Assembly: GCA_030430725.1 (NCBI GenBank)
Contig: JAUIKP010000076.1
Coordinates: 1-10,264 of the forward strand
DNA from: Nitrospiria bacterium
GTDB taxonomy: Bacteria > Nitrospirota > Nitrospiria > Nitrospirales > UBA8639
Length of the DNA stretch: 10,264 bases
Reading direction: 5' to 3'
The position numbers and the translations under genes are program-made. The notes beneath the pieces were generated by a model that was not told where the DNA came from, searched no databases, and worked only from the letters and a program-made list of their open reading frames with translations. This document shows, in pieces, positions 1 to 6,800 of this stretch; the first letter of the stretch is position 1, and each line of letters starts with the position of its first letter.

Positions 1-199
1 CCTCACTGCCTTTGGACTGGTCGAAGGGGGTCAGTGTGGTGCCATCACTGTCACGAAGATTTTTCTCAGAATTGGCCACTTCGGCTGAAGCGAGATCGAA
101 CGTGTCCGGGAGTGTTTGAGCAGAGAGGACGGGGCCATCCAGAAACCCTGCCAGCGCCAGACAGCCCCCCACGATCAAACAACCTGTTACGTGCTTCAT
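1..199 (-). CDS. Exported protein, N-terminal part, probably BON-domain (OsmY-like); runs off the left edge
   Basis: The minus strand is open from an ATG at 199-197 to the window edge, giving 66 residues without a stop. The first 27 or so residues form a Sec signal peptide: a short Lys/His n-region, a hydrophobic Gly/Leu/Ala stretch, and a likely cleavage after VLSA, before QTLPD. The mature start contains N-LRDSDGTTLTPFDQSKGSE, which resembles the linker preceding the first BON domain in OsmY-like periplasmic proteins (an N-x-RD-x-DG-x-x-TP-x-DQ pattern); this is family knowledge recalled, not searched. BON proteins bind membrane surfaces and are often induced by osmotic or envelope stress. 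The BON domain itself lies outside the window, so the assignment is tentative. An in-frame ATG two codons upstream (205-203) is an alternative start; the ribosome binding site is weak for either. It is transcribed divergently from the Kelch gene. Confidence 0.6.
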   Translation of the reverse strand, partial: MKHVTGCLIVGGCLALAGFLDGPVLSAQTLPDTFDLASAEVANSEKNLRDSDGTTLTPFDQSKGSE

Positions 200-302
200 A
201 ATCATCCCGTCATGAGGTGAAGAAAGTGTCACCAACGGTCGGTGAACCTGGTCACATCTTGTTAATGAAAAAAGTCGTCGTTTTTCTCCGCTCATTTGGC
301 CT

Positions 303-331
303 AGATTACCCGACCTCCTCCAAATTGTCAC
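303..331 (-). promoter_or_regulatory. Candidate promoter for the left-edge exported gene
   Basis: Read on the minus strand, GTGACA (331-326) is followed after 17 bases by TAATCT (308-303). The -35 is 5 of 6 to consensus, the -10 only 3 of 6. Transcription would begin near 296 and leave a leader of roughly 97 bases before the ATG at 199. It is the best match in this gap, but weak enough that another sigma factor could be used. Confidence 0.3.
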
Positions 332-473
332 CATGCCGGCGGTAGGAAAATACCATCGCGTTGAGGGAGGAAATTTTCAAAGAAAACACCCATTTCTGGA
401 TGGAGAATTTGACGTTATTCAGGCGAACCGGAATCTTCTGACGATCATCCCATCGACTCTCTCAACATTATGG

Positions 474-514
474 GAATGTTGAATAATTATAATTTCCAAG
501 GGCATATTCACCCA
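474..514. repeat. Conserved block upstream of repeat copy 1
   Basis: Bases 481-514 align without gaps to 3333-3366 with 27 of 34 identities, including GAATAAT, CAAGGGCA and CCCA. The preceding seven bases match at 5 of 7. The block lies 32 bases before the GTTCAAAAAAG of the hairpin repeat, exactly the spacing seen at copy 2, so block and hairpin probably belong to one larger element of about 190 bp. In this copy the GGGCATATTCACCC palindrome is degenerate. Confidence 0.6.
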
Positions 515-541
515 CAGGCACGTTGCATATGAGAGGCCTCA

Positions 542-660
542 GGGCTGTTCAAAAAAGTTGTCCAGCAAGGCCGCAGTCATTTTTGCGCGCAGAGCGTACT
601 TCTAGTACGTGAGCACGGAAAAATGGCGAGAACGCCGCTGGCGGCTTTTTTCAACAGCCC
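542..660. repeat. Hairpin-forming intergenic repeat, copy 1 (REP/MITE-like)
   Basis: This 119-base element starts with GGGCTGTTCAAAAAAG and ends with CTTTTTTCAACAGCCC, inverted repeats that match at 15 of 16 positions. The inverted pairing continues inward: CCAGC pairs with GCTGG, an ATTTTT tract pairs with AAAAAT, and the centre is a perfect hairpin, CGTACT-TCT-AGTACG (595-609). The whole can fold as one long imperfect hairpin. Copy 2 lies 2.85 kb away in the same orientation, and 603-657 is identical to 3456-3510. It encodes no transposase. I associate this type of element with Nitrospira genomes from memory. Non-autonomous transposon remnant, REP-like element or transcript-processing structure are all possible. 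Confidence 0.8.
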
Positions 661-847
661 CATTATCGTTGACGTATCCGCCATCCAGGTCCAAAGACAC
701 GATGACCGATGGAGCGGGCATGGCCCTGCATCGAGTTGCTATGGCCACGTTCATGTGTGGATCCGAAAGCGGCTGTGGTTGGTCCGCCGGCTGTGGAAAT
801 CATGCCCATCGAAGATTTTCCATTCCTCGATTGCTATAATTCCAGCC
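661..847. other. Gap between repeat copy 1 and the Kelch gene
   Basis: An open frame continuous with the Kelch gene crosses this gap (from an ATG at 623 inside the repeat), but its translation has no signal peptide or recognisable domain and is best read as non-coding. It holds the extended -10 promoter at 832-840 and a GGCTGTGG sequence repeated at 770 and 789. Nothing else is recognisable. Confidence 0.5.
832..840 (+). promoter_or_regulatory. Extended -10 promoter abutting the Kelch start codon
   Basis: TGCTATAAT at 832-840 is a perfect extended -10 element (TGn plus consensus TATAAT). No good -35 lies 16-18 bases upstream, as is usual for extended -10 promoters. Because the hexamer ends only seven bases before the ATG at 848, transcription should begin at or within a base or two of the start codon, which predicts a leaderless message. 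Confidence 0.55.
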
Positions 848-1918
848 ATGCGATCCCGGTTCTTTTTCTCAATCCTGCGCCATGTTTCCAGGGAAACCTC
901 TCCGGTCGCCCTCCTGCCGTTCCTCGCTACGCTCTGGCTCATTGTGCCGCCGGTATCTGCGCAATCGATGCAGCCGGTGGCGGATCAGGGAACCTGGCAC
1001 ACGGCAAAGTCTGCACCGACGAAGCGGACTGAGGTGGCTGTCACAACCCTGAACGGAAAAATTTATGTCGTGGGCGGGTTTGAGCAGCCCGGCTTGAGCA
1101 ATTTCCTCAATCGTGGGATCACGCCTTCCCTCCAGGAATACGATCCCGCCACCGACCGATGGCGGTCCAGAGCGCCCATGCCGGTAGGACTGCACCATAT
1201 GGGTATCGGAGTTGCTGATGGCAAGCTGTTTGTCATCGGTGGATACAAGCAGTCGGGATTCAGCATCTGGCATGCCGTTGCCACCGTGTATGCCTACGAT
1301 CCAGCCATGGACACCTGGACCGAGCGCGCACCCATGCCGACTCCTCGCGGGGCTTTGTCGGTGGCCCGGCACGACGGGACGCTCTATGCCATCGGCGGCT
1401 ACAACGGAGAGACCAATAGCGCGGCCGTTGACGCCTATGATCCTGAGGGCAATACCTGGACGGGACGAGCGCCGCTCCCGACTCCTCGCGATCATCTTGC
1501 GGCTACAACCATGTCGGGAAACATTTACGCAATCGGCGGACGCCGGAACGGCGACTACCGCCAGAATCTCGCAGTCATGGAGGTCTACGACCCCGTTACC
1601 GACCGCTGGTCGCAGGCTGCCGATCTTCCGACGGCCCGCAGTGGAATCACCGCCTCCGGAGTTGGCCATCGGATATATGTGTTCGGCGGCGAACAGGAGG
1701 AAGGGACCTTTCGTGAAAACGAGGCCTATGATCCCGCGCGTGACGCCTGGCAGACTATGGCACCGATGCCGACAGGACGCCACGGCCTGGGATCGGCGGT
1801 CGTCAATGACCGCATATACGTGATCAGCGGCGGGCCGACTCCGGGAGGCTCCTTTAGTGATAGGAACGAAGTGTTTACGCCGCCGGAATCGGTACACTTT
1901 ACAATTCCCAACCCATGA
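848..1918 (+). CDS. Exported Kelch-repeat beta-propeller protein
   Basis: This 356-residue protein begins with a signal peptide: a basic n-region, a hydrophobic segment at about 19-36, and cleavage after VSA at 38. The rest is six Kelch blades with the typical pattern of hydrophobic strand, double glycine, Y-DP-x-x-x-x-W and AP-MP-x-x-R. The glycine doublets are at 76-77, 131-132, 183-184, 230-231, 280-281 and 328-329, and YDP/W signatures occur in the first five blades; the sixth is degenerate (EVFTPP). The N-terminal strand around TWHTAKSAP probably closes the ring with the last blade. Kelch propellers are binding scaffolds and no catalytic residues can be assigned, though some bacterial members are sialate mutarotases (NanM); nothing here ties it to sialic acid. 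I chose 848 because the signal peptide begins there; the longer frame from 623 starts inside repeat copy 1. There is no ribosome binding site, which suits a leaderless message. Confidence 0.88.
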   Translation: MRSRFFFSILRHVSRETSPVALLPFLATLWLIVPPVSAQSMQPVADQGTWHTAKSAPTKRTEVAVTTLNGKIYVVGGFEQPGLSNFLNRGITPSLQEYDPATDRWRSRAPMPVGLHHMGIGVADGKLFVIGGYKQSGFSIWHAVATVYAYDPAMDTWTERAPMPTPRGALSVARHDGTLYAIGGYNGETNSAAVDAYDPEGNTWTGRAPLPTPRDHLAATTMSGNIYAIGGRRNGDYRQNLAVMEVYDPVTDRWSQAADLPTARSGITASGVGHRIYVFGGEQEEGTFRENEAYDPARDAWQTMAPMPTGRHGLGSAVVNDRIYVISGGPTPGGSFSDRNEVFTPPESVHFTIPNP

Positions 1919-1962
1919 AGCGCAGAGCGGCACCACAGGTCGGAGCGGTCATCACATTCGAG

Positions 1963-1992
1963 ATGACATTTTTTCACCGCGCATCATATAAT
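1963..1992 (+). promoter_or_regulatory. Sigma70-type promoter for the parvulin gene
   Basis: ATGACA (1963-1968) and TATAAT (1987-1992) are separated by 18 bases: 5 of 6 and 6 of 6 to consensus. Initiation is expected near 1999, giving a leader of about 58 bases before the ATG at 2058. It separates the parvulin gene from the upstream Kelch gene as a distinct transcription unit. Confidence 0.65.
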
Positions 1993-2011
1993 TTATCCCT
2001 CACAAGAGAAG

Positions 2012-2027
2012 CCGGTATGTTTACCGG
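2012..2027 (+). promoter_or_regulatory. Hairpin in the parvulin mRNA leader
   Basis: CCGGTA-TGTT-TACCGG is a perfect six-pair stem with a four-base loop. It lies within the predicted leader, 18 bases before the AAGGAG ribosome binding site, so it could protect the 5' end or tune translation. No T-run follows, so it is not a terminator. A regulatory role is inferred from position only. Confidence 0.4.
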
Positions 2028-2057
2028 ATGGTGATGACGGGTTTGAAAGGAGCACGT

Positions 2058-2336
2058 ATGGAGTGGAGAGCGAGTCATATTCTCGTAAAGGAAAAAGGGT
2101 TGGCGGAGGACCTGAGGAAACGTCTGAAAACCGGAGCAAAATTTGCCGACCTGGCGAAGGAATTTTCGACCTGTCCCAGCGGTTCCAAAAGTGGTGACCT
2201 GGGGTGGTTCGGTCCCGGCAAAATGGTCAAAGCCTTTGAAGATGCAGTCAAACGCCTGGGCCATGGCAGTTTGAGCCCGGTCGTCAAAACTCAATTCGGG
2301 TATCACATCATTAAAAAAACCGGTCAGAAGGACTAA
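2058..2336 (+). CDS. ppiC: Parvulin-type peptidylprolyl isomerase, single-domain (PpiC-like)
   Basis: This 92-residue protein is a complete minimal parvulin, essentially the length of E. coli PpiC (93 aa), and catalyses cis-trans isomerisation of X-Pro peptide bonds. Family signatures are present in order: SHILV with the active-site His8, the FSTCPSG segment with Cys39, GDLGWFG at 46-52, Met56 and Phe60 of the proline pocket, and QFGYHII at 79-85 with His83. It has no signal peptide or membrane segment, so it should be cytoplasmic, unlike SurA- or PrsA-type parvulins. The start at 2058 is fixed by AAAGGAG five bases upstream and by alignment with E. coli PpiC; in-frame upstream ATGs at 2028 and 2031 lack such a site and would overlap the leader hairpin. 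It has its own promoter. The client proteins cannot be told from the sequence. Confidence 0.93.
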   Translation: MEWRASHILVKEKGLAEDLRKRLKTGAKFADLAKEFSTCPSGSKSGDLGWFGPGKMVKAFEDAVKRLGHGSLSPVVKTQFGYHIIKKTGQKD

Positions 2337-2445
2337 CGCTCCTGACAGAGACAGCTTCCGCAATCCTCAACGATTCGTTCAAACAGTTTTCCTGGAAATG
2401 TTTCTGCCGTACATTGTCGAGATTCACGACCGGCAAGGAGGCGAG

Positions 2446-3096
2446 ATGAAACAGAGGCTTTGTGCGCGGGTGATCATGGCGATTCTCCTTTCCGGCCTGG
2501 CACCGGTCCACGCGTGGGCTGAGGCTATTGTCATTGGGACGGTCAGTAACAGTCCGTTGTCCGGCTCGGCTCCCGGGGGAACACGCACGCTCGATGTTAA
2601 AACGCTCGCACCTGATGCCTTCGCGACCACGTCCGCAGATCAGTGGGCGCTGGGCGGCCTCGTCTTTTATGAGCGGAGCGACGAGGCGTGCTATATCGGC
2701 ACGCTGCGCACCAGTTTAAATGGTCGTCATACCGCAGAAAGCACGTCGAACAATATCACCCGGCCGCCTTGCACGGGTAAAAATGTTCACGACAAACAGA
2801 CCATTAAATTCGATAAGGCCGATCATGTGGTCCAGTCCATTCAGGTCTGTACGACCGACAAGAAAAAGAAAGACGACAAGATTAAAGGGGCGGAGATCTG
2901 GGCCGTACGAGTGGGCCAGAATGGAGCCCTCTTCGAAGCCAACCTCAGTGACAAGTTCAGGCGCCCGAACTGTAAACGTTGGCACGAGAAGGTTTCCTGC
3001 CCGAGCAACCAGATCGCCATTGGCGTCGAGGCCACCTATGGCGATGGCGGGTTTGCCGGATTGAGGCTGCGTTGTAAAGCCGTCGGGCCGAAGTAG
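2446..3096 (+). CDS. Exported six-cysteine protein of unknown function
   Basis: This 216-residue protein is not one I recognise. A signal peptide is clear (basic MKQR start, hydrophobic core at 9-20, cleavage near AWA/EA at 25-27), so it should be periplasmic or secreted. The mature part has six cysteines at 82, 109, 135, 176, 185 and 210, an even number that suits three disulfides. A lysine-rich segment (KKKKDDKIK, 139-147) sits mid-protein. Three short stretches share a hydrophobic-Gly pattern (WALGGLVFY, IKGAEIWAV, GFAGLRLRC), and the last, with its preceding SNQIAIGVEATY, recalls repeated beta-sheet proteins of the VMO-I or jacalin beta-prism type. That similarity is an impression only. 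The start at 2446 is supported by AAGGAGG four bases upstream; the longer frame from 2398 lacks both a ribosome site and a proper signal peptide. It follows the parvulin gene by 109 bases and may be co-transcribed with it. Confidence 0.82.
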   Translation: MKQRLCARVIMAILLSGLAPVHAWAEAIVIGTVSNSPLSGSAPGGTRTLDVKTLAPDAFATTSADQWALGGLVFYERSDEACYIGTLRTSLNGRHTAESTSNNITRPPCTGKNVHDKQTIKFDKADHVVQSIQVCTTDKKKKDDKIKGAEIWAVRVGQNGALFEANLSDKFRRPNCKRWHEKVSCPSNQIAIGVEATYGDGGFAGLRLRCKAVGPK

Positions 3097-3392
3097 CCAC
3101 CTGACGAAGCGACGTGTCGGTAAAGCCTGCACCCTGCCATTGTTGAAAATGAAACGACATGATGTCGGATCTGTTCGACAATGCCGTCCCCAACATCCCA
3201 TTCTTCAATCCGCACACACTGGAGAGGTTTCCCCGGCGAATTGGAGAATGATCACCAACGTTCTTCCTATGGAAATGACGAGAGTCCATTCCTTCAATGA
3301 ATGACAGGACCACGTGTCTGATTGCGAGTGTGGAATAATAAAGATTTTCAAGGGCAAATTTGCCCAGGATTAGATTACTCATCAAAGGCTCC
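3097..3392. other. Intergenic region before repeat copy 2
   Basis: No credible gene is present on either strand. The only recognisable content is the conserved block at 3326-3366 and a weak imperfect hairpin (GGAAATGAC at 3271-3279 with GTCCATTCC at 3284-3292, 7 of 9 paired). No terminator with a T-run is seen after the stop codon at 3096. Confidence 0.5.
3326..3366. repeat. Conserved block upstream of repeat copy 2, with perfect 14-bp palindrome
   Basis: This is the counterpart of 474-514, with 27 of 34 identities over 3333-3366. It contains GGGCAAATTTGCCC (3352-3365), a perfect 14-base palindrome with the look of a dimeric protein-binding site. The distance to the hairpin repeat (32 bases to GTTCAAAAAAG) equals that at copy 1. 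Confidence 0.6.
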
Positions 3393-3514
3393 GGGTCGGT
3401 TCAAAAAAGTCCGTCCAGCAAGGCCGCAGCCGTTTTTTCGCGCGGAGCGTACGCGTAGTACGTGAGCACGGAAAAATGGCGAGAACGCCGCTGGCGGCTT
3501 TTTTCAACAGACCC
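3393..3514. repeat. Hairpin-forming intergenic repeat, copy 2 (REP/MITE-like)
   Basis: This 122-base second copy is in the same orientation as copy 1. I count about 8-9 differences over the 115 or so aligned bases, and 3456-3510 is identical to 603-657. Its outer ends are GGGTCGGTT and AACAGACCC, whereas copy 1 has GGGCTGTT and AACAGCCC: both arms differ in matching fashion, so end pairing is preserved. The central hairpin is CGTAC (3448-3452) with GTACG (3458-3462). It lies between the six-cysteine gene and the large membrane protein gene. Confidence 0.8.
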
Positions 3515-3547
3515 TGATTGGATACAGAGTCGTATCTGATTGGATAC
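3514..3547. repeat. Two direct copies of a 12-base sequence
   Basis: CTGATTGGATAC occurs at 3514-3525 and again at 3536-3547, a 22-base period (about two helical turns), immediately after repeat copy 2. Between them GATAC (3521-3525) and GTATC (3532-3536) form a short inverted pair. Same-face spacing would suit a DNA-binding protein, but two copies are little evidence. Confidence 0.4.
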
Positions 3548-3841
3548 GCAATCGACCACATAACACCTATCCGATTGTCCATCGGCGTTCCTTTTCTTTC
3601 ATTCTTCTTCTATAATGCCGCGGGTTTGTCATGGATTTCCTCAGTGAGGAGAAGGTTTTTCGTGCCGCTCGCATGAATCTTGAGTCTCCTGTGAGTGATG
3701 AACGTCGTGTCCGGCATAATGGTTCATTGAGCATCTTGAATTGTTCAATCACATGCATTCCCTTATCCATCAGCAATGAGATGGAGCAGACAGGCCTCTT
3801 CCAGACGTTGTCTGGTTCCGTGGAAAACTCCCGAGTGACTC
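3548..3841. other. Leader and promoter region of the large membrane protein gene
   Basis: A consensus TATAAT lies at 3611-3616 but without a good -35; transcription from it would begin near 3623 and give a leader of about 219 bases. A 73-codon frame (3631-3852) runs through this leader and overlaps the start of the membrane protein gene by 11 bases; its product is unrecognisable and it has no ribosome site, so I do not call it a gene. A perfect hairpin, CCAGAC-GTT-GTCTGG (3801-3815), lies 26 bases before the ATG at 3842. Confidence 0.4.
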
Positions 3842-6800
3842 ATGGCTCCTGAAAAAGGCGACGATTTCAAAATTCCTGTGACGGGGTTATTGATTCTGCT
3901 CACCGTGCTGGGTGGATTACTGTATTACCAGCAACCCTTTAAAAGTGAACGGCCCGTCAAGGAAGTACAAAGCAAGCCGGTGCTCGTTGGTGACAAACGG
4001 GTTCAAAGCCGTCTGTGGCAGGACCCTTTCGCATCGGTGAATGCTCATAAACATGCCGAACCCAATGCCGGCCCATCTCAGCCTGTGGCTCAGTTACCCC
4101 ACGCTGCTCTCAATGGCTCCGAGACACAAGACCACCATAATTTACGCCTTCAATTCCGTGAGATCAGGAATTCTACAGGGGAACATCAACCCACATTCAA
4201 AGTGTTGATCGTCGTTACCGAAGGGACTCCCTTTGCTTCCGGAACAGAATACCGGTTACGCCATCGCTACGCGGTGGTATCGGCTCTCGGAGAGGCCGGG
4301 TATATCCCTGAGGAAGGGGAGTTTTTCAGATATTTCTCATGGCACCGCAACAGGCTGCAGGGCAGAAATATATGCTGGAATGAGAGTTGTCCCACTCTGG
4401 ATGTGCCTCTGGAATGGTTTAAACCGGACACCACGGCAAAAGAACACGTGCTGGTCCTCTGGATCAAGGATCAGGACCTGGAGAAAAACCCATTGGCGTC
4501 CCTGGAAGGCCTCGTGGCCTTTGTGAACGATGCGGTACCCGGCTCTCAAACAAACCGGAACCGCCATGATTCAGTTGATTCCATACTGTCGTTTACGGTG
4601 TTAGGACCGTTTCATTCCGGTACGTTACGCGCCATGATCAGTGAAGTTTTGAAAAGACAGAGACTGGCGCCTCCCTCAACCGCATCCACAAAGAATTCAC
4701 CAGCCATTCAATACCTATCCTATTCGGCCACCGCTTCTGAGGCGGTTCTTTTTGAAGGCCTCAATATTGATCAGGACCAGTGTTCCAGTGAAGCAGAATG
4801 CTGGGAGTCGATGAAGTCCCTGGGTTTTGCTGTGCATCGTGTCATAGGAACCGACGAGGAGCTGGCCAGGAAACTGGTAGAGGAACTACGCAAACGAAAC
4901 GTGGATTTTACCAACGAACAAGACCATATTGCCTTGATCGGGGAATGGGATACGCTCTATGGGCGGAAACTGCCACTGACCTTTCTTGAGGTGAGTCATC
5001 GTACTCCTGATCTTGACCTGCTAACCAAGATCAGGAATCTGGCAGACGTCGACTGGCCTGATTGGGCCCATCGCTTTAGCTACCTTCGTGGAATTGACGG
5101 TGAGCTGCCTCAGAGTTCGGATGCCTCTGGAGGAAAATCCGAGGGTGACGGAACCCTTTCCCAGAACTTTTTTAAAATTAATAAAAGTCTTGAGCGACCG
5201 GAAGGCCCGACCCAGTTCGATTATCTGAGGCGCCTGGCGTTGCAAATACGGGCAGAGGATCAACGGATTCGAGACGAGTGTCTGAACAAGGTAGGAGAAG
5301 GGGCATGGCCAACCTGTCCCGGCTTTAAGGCCATGGGCATTCTGGCTGGGGATGTCTACGACAAACTCCTCCTCCTCCAAGCCTTACGAAAGGAATTCCC
5401 CGGCGTCATGTTCTTTACCACCGATCTTGATGCCCGCCTCTTACATCCGAGCCAATACCAATGGACCCGCAATCTGCTCATTGCCTCCCATTTCGGCCTT
5501 CGTCTACATGCCAATGTTCAAGGTTCGATTCCCCCATTTCGCGATGCCTATCAAACCTCGTTGTTCTTGTCCGTGTTACTTGCCATTGACCCCGATGCCG
5601 TTTGTCACACGGCTTCAGGATTATTGGCTTCCGGGATATGCGACAATGCCCCAGACCAACACGCCCCTCAGAGAACACCAAGGGTCTTCGAGGTTGGACT
5701 CACGGGTGCGTACGACCTGAGTGACGACGCGCCTTCCATCCATGCGTCACGGCCGGACTTTGAACATGGTGAGCCGGCGCCCCCCATAGGTTTGCGAACA
5801 TTCTTCCTGCTGGGATGTATTCTGTTGAGTAGTTGGCTTATTTATGCGGCCATGAGCCGGAAAGCGGTGTTTCTTGCCAAAGCGGCGAGCACCTCCCTCA
5901 TGTTCTGGGTCTTCTTGTTCGCCGTCCTCGGGAGCTATTCCTGGCTATATGTGTCCATCACCAACCAACTCGAGCATGGAGAACCGTTTGTGTGGCTGGA
6001 AGGCATCAGTGTCTGGCCCACTGAATTACTCCGGTTAGCGGCGTTTTTTTTGAGTCTCTGCTTTCTTTGCCGTGGATATAGGACCCTCCAGGCCAAATTT
6101 CGTCAGCTTGAAGCAGAGTACGGTCTCTCTCCGGGTGAATGTACCGGATGCTTCGAATGGAAAAAATGGATGGAATTCGGTCCTGATTTTTCAAGGGGCA
6201 GCGCACCACCCAAACATACGGTGCGTGAAACATGGCGCATTTATACGTCATTAATGGGTCTACGGTGCGCCGGATCTCGAGTGGGCGCCCAGACGGCTGT
6301 CTACCTGGTGCTATTTGCCTTCCCGATCTTTTTGCTCATCGGGTTTCCCACCACCCCCTGCCGGGGAGCGACGTGTTTCTATTGGGATAAGTCGATCCTT
6401 ATTTTGAGCGTGGTCACCATGTGGCTTCTGGTGTTTTTTGTGGTGTATGTCACGCGCCTTTCTGCCAGGATGGTGGATTGGGTGCTACAACCAAACGTTG
6501 AATGGCCACCTCGGGATACGGCACGCGAACCATGGTTCCCTAGTTCAAGGAAGGATACTCTGGCCAACATTCAACACAGTCTGTGGTTTTGTGGCCGGCT
6601 CACAGAAGTGGTGGGGACCTTAATCTATTATCCCTTTATCATTGTCCTGGTCATGATAGTGTCACGCTCCTCATTTTTTGATGACTGGGATCTTCCGATC
6701 AGCCTTCTGATCGTGATAGGGAGCAACATCGGGTTGGCCATTTTTTCAGCCTTCCATTTCCGGAAAACGGCTGAACACGCACGGGGACGCGTGCTCAATA

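Larger units (their letters stand above)
200..541. other. Intergenic region between divergent genes, left part
   Basis: This stretch separates the left-edge gene from repeat copy 1. It holds the candidate minus-strand promoter, and at 474-514 an AT-rich block, then a GGG/CCC-flanked imperfect palindrome, both of which recur upstream of repeat copy 2. A 49-codon plus-strand frame (333-482) has no ribosome binding site and is not credible as a gene. I see nothing else in it. Confidence 0.6.

Noticed and set aside
333..482. 49-codon plus-strand frame in the left intergenic region
   Set aside because: No ribosome site, no recognisable product, and its end runs into the conserved block upstream of repeat copy 1.
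869..1936. 355-residue minus-strand open frame opposite the Kelch gene
   Set aside because: It is a mirror frame of a GC-rich repeat-coding gene, with low-complexity Arg/Ser/His-rich translation, no domain and no ribosome site. The plus-strand Kelch reading is unambiguous.
2398..2445. Longer start for the six-cysteine protein
   Set aside because: It would bury the signal peptide 16 residues inside the protein; AAGGAGG directly before 2446 decides the start.
542..3514. Composite transposon bounded by the two hairpin repeats
   Set aside because: The copies are in direct, not inverted, orientation, the genes between them show no mobility function, and no transposase or target duplication is visible. 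Recombination between them remains possible but has no evidence here.
3097..3841. CRISPR array, tRNA or riboswitch in the long intergenic gap
   Set aside because: No regularly spaced repeats beyond two 12-mers, no cloverleaf and no known aptamer core could be found on either strand.
3631..3852. 73-codon frame before the membrane protein gene, as a protein-coding gene
   Set aside because: Its translation is unrecognisable and there is no ribosome site; kept only as a possible coupling frame in the findings.
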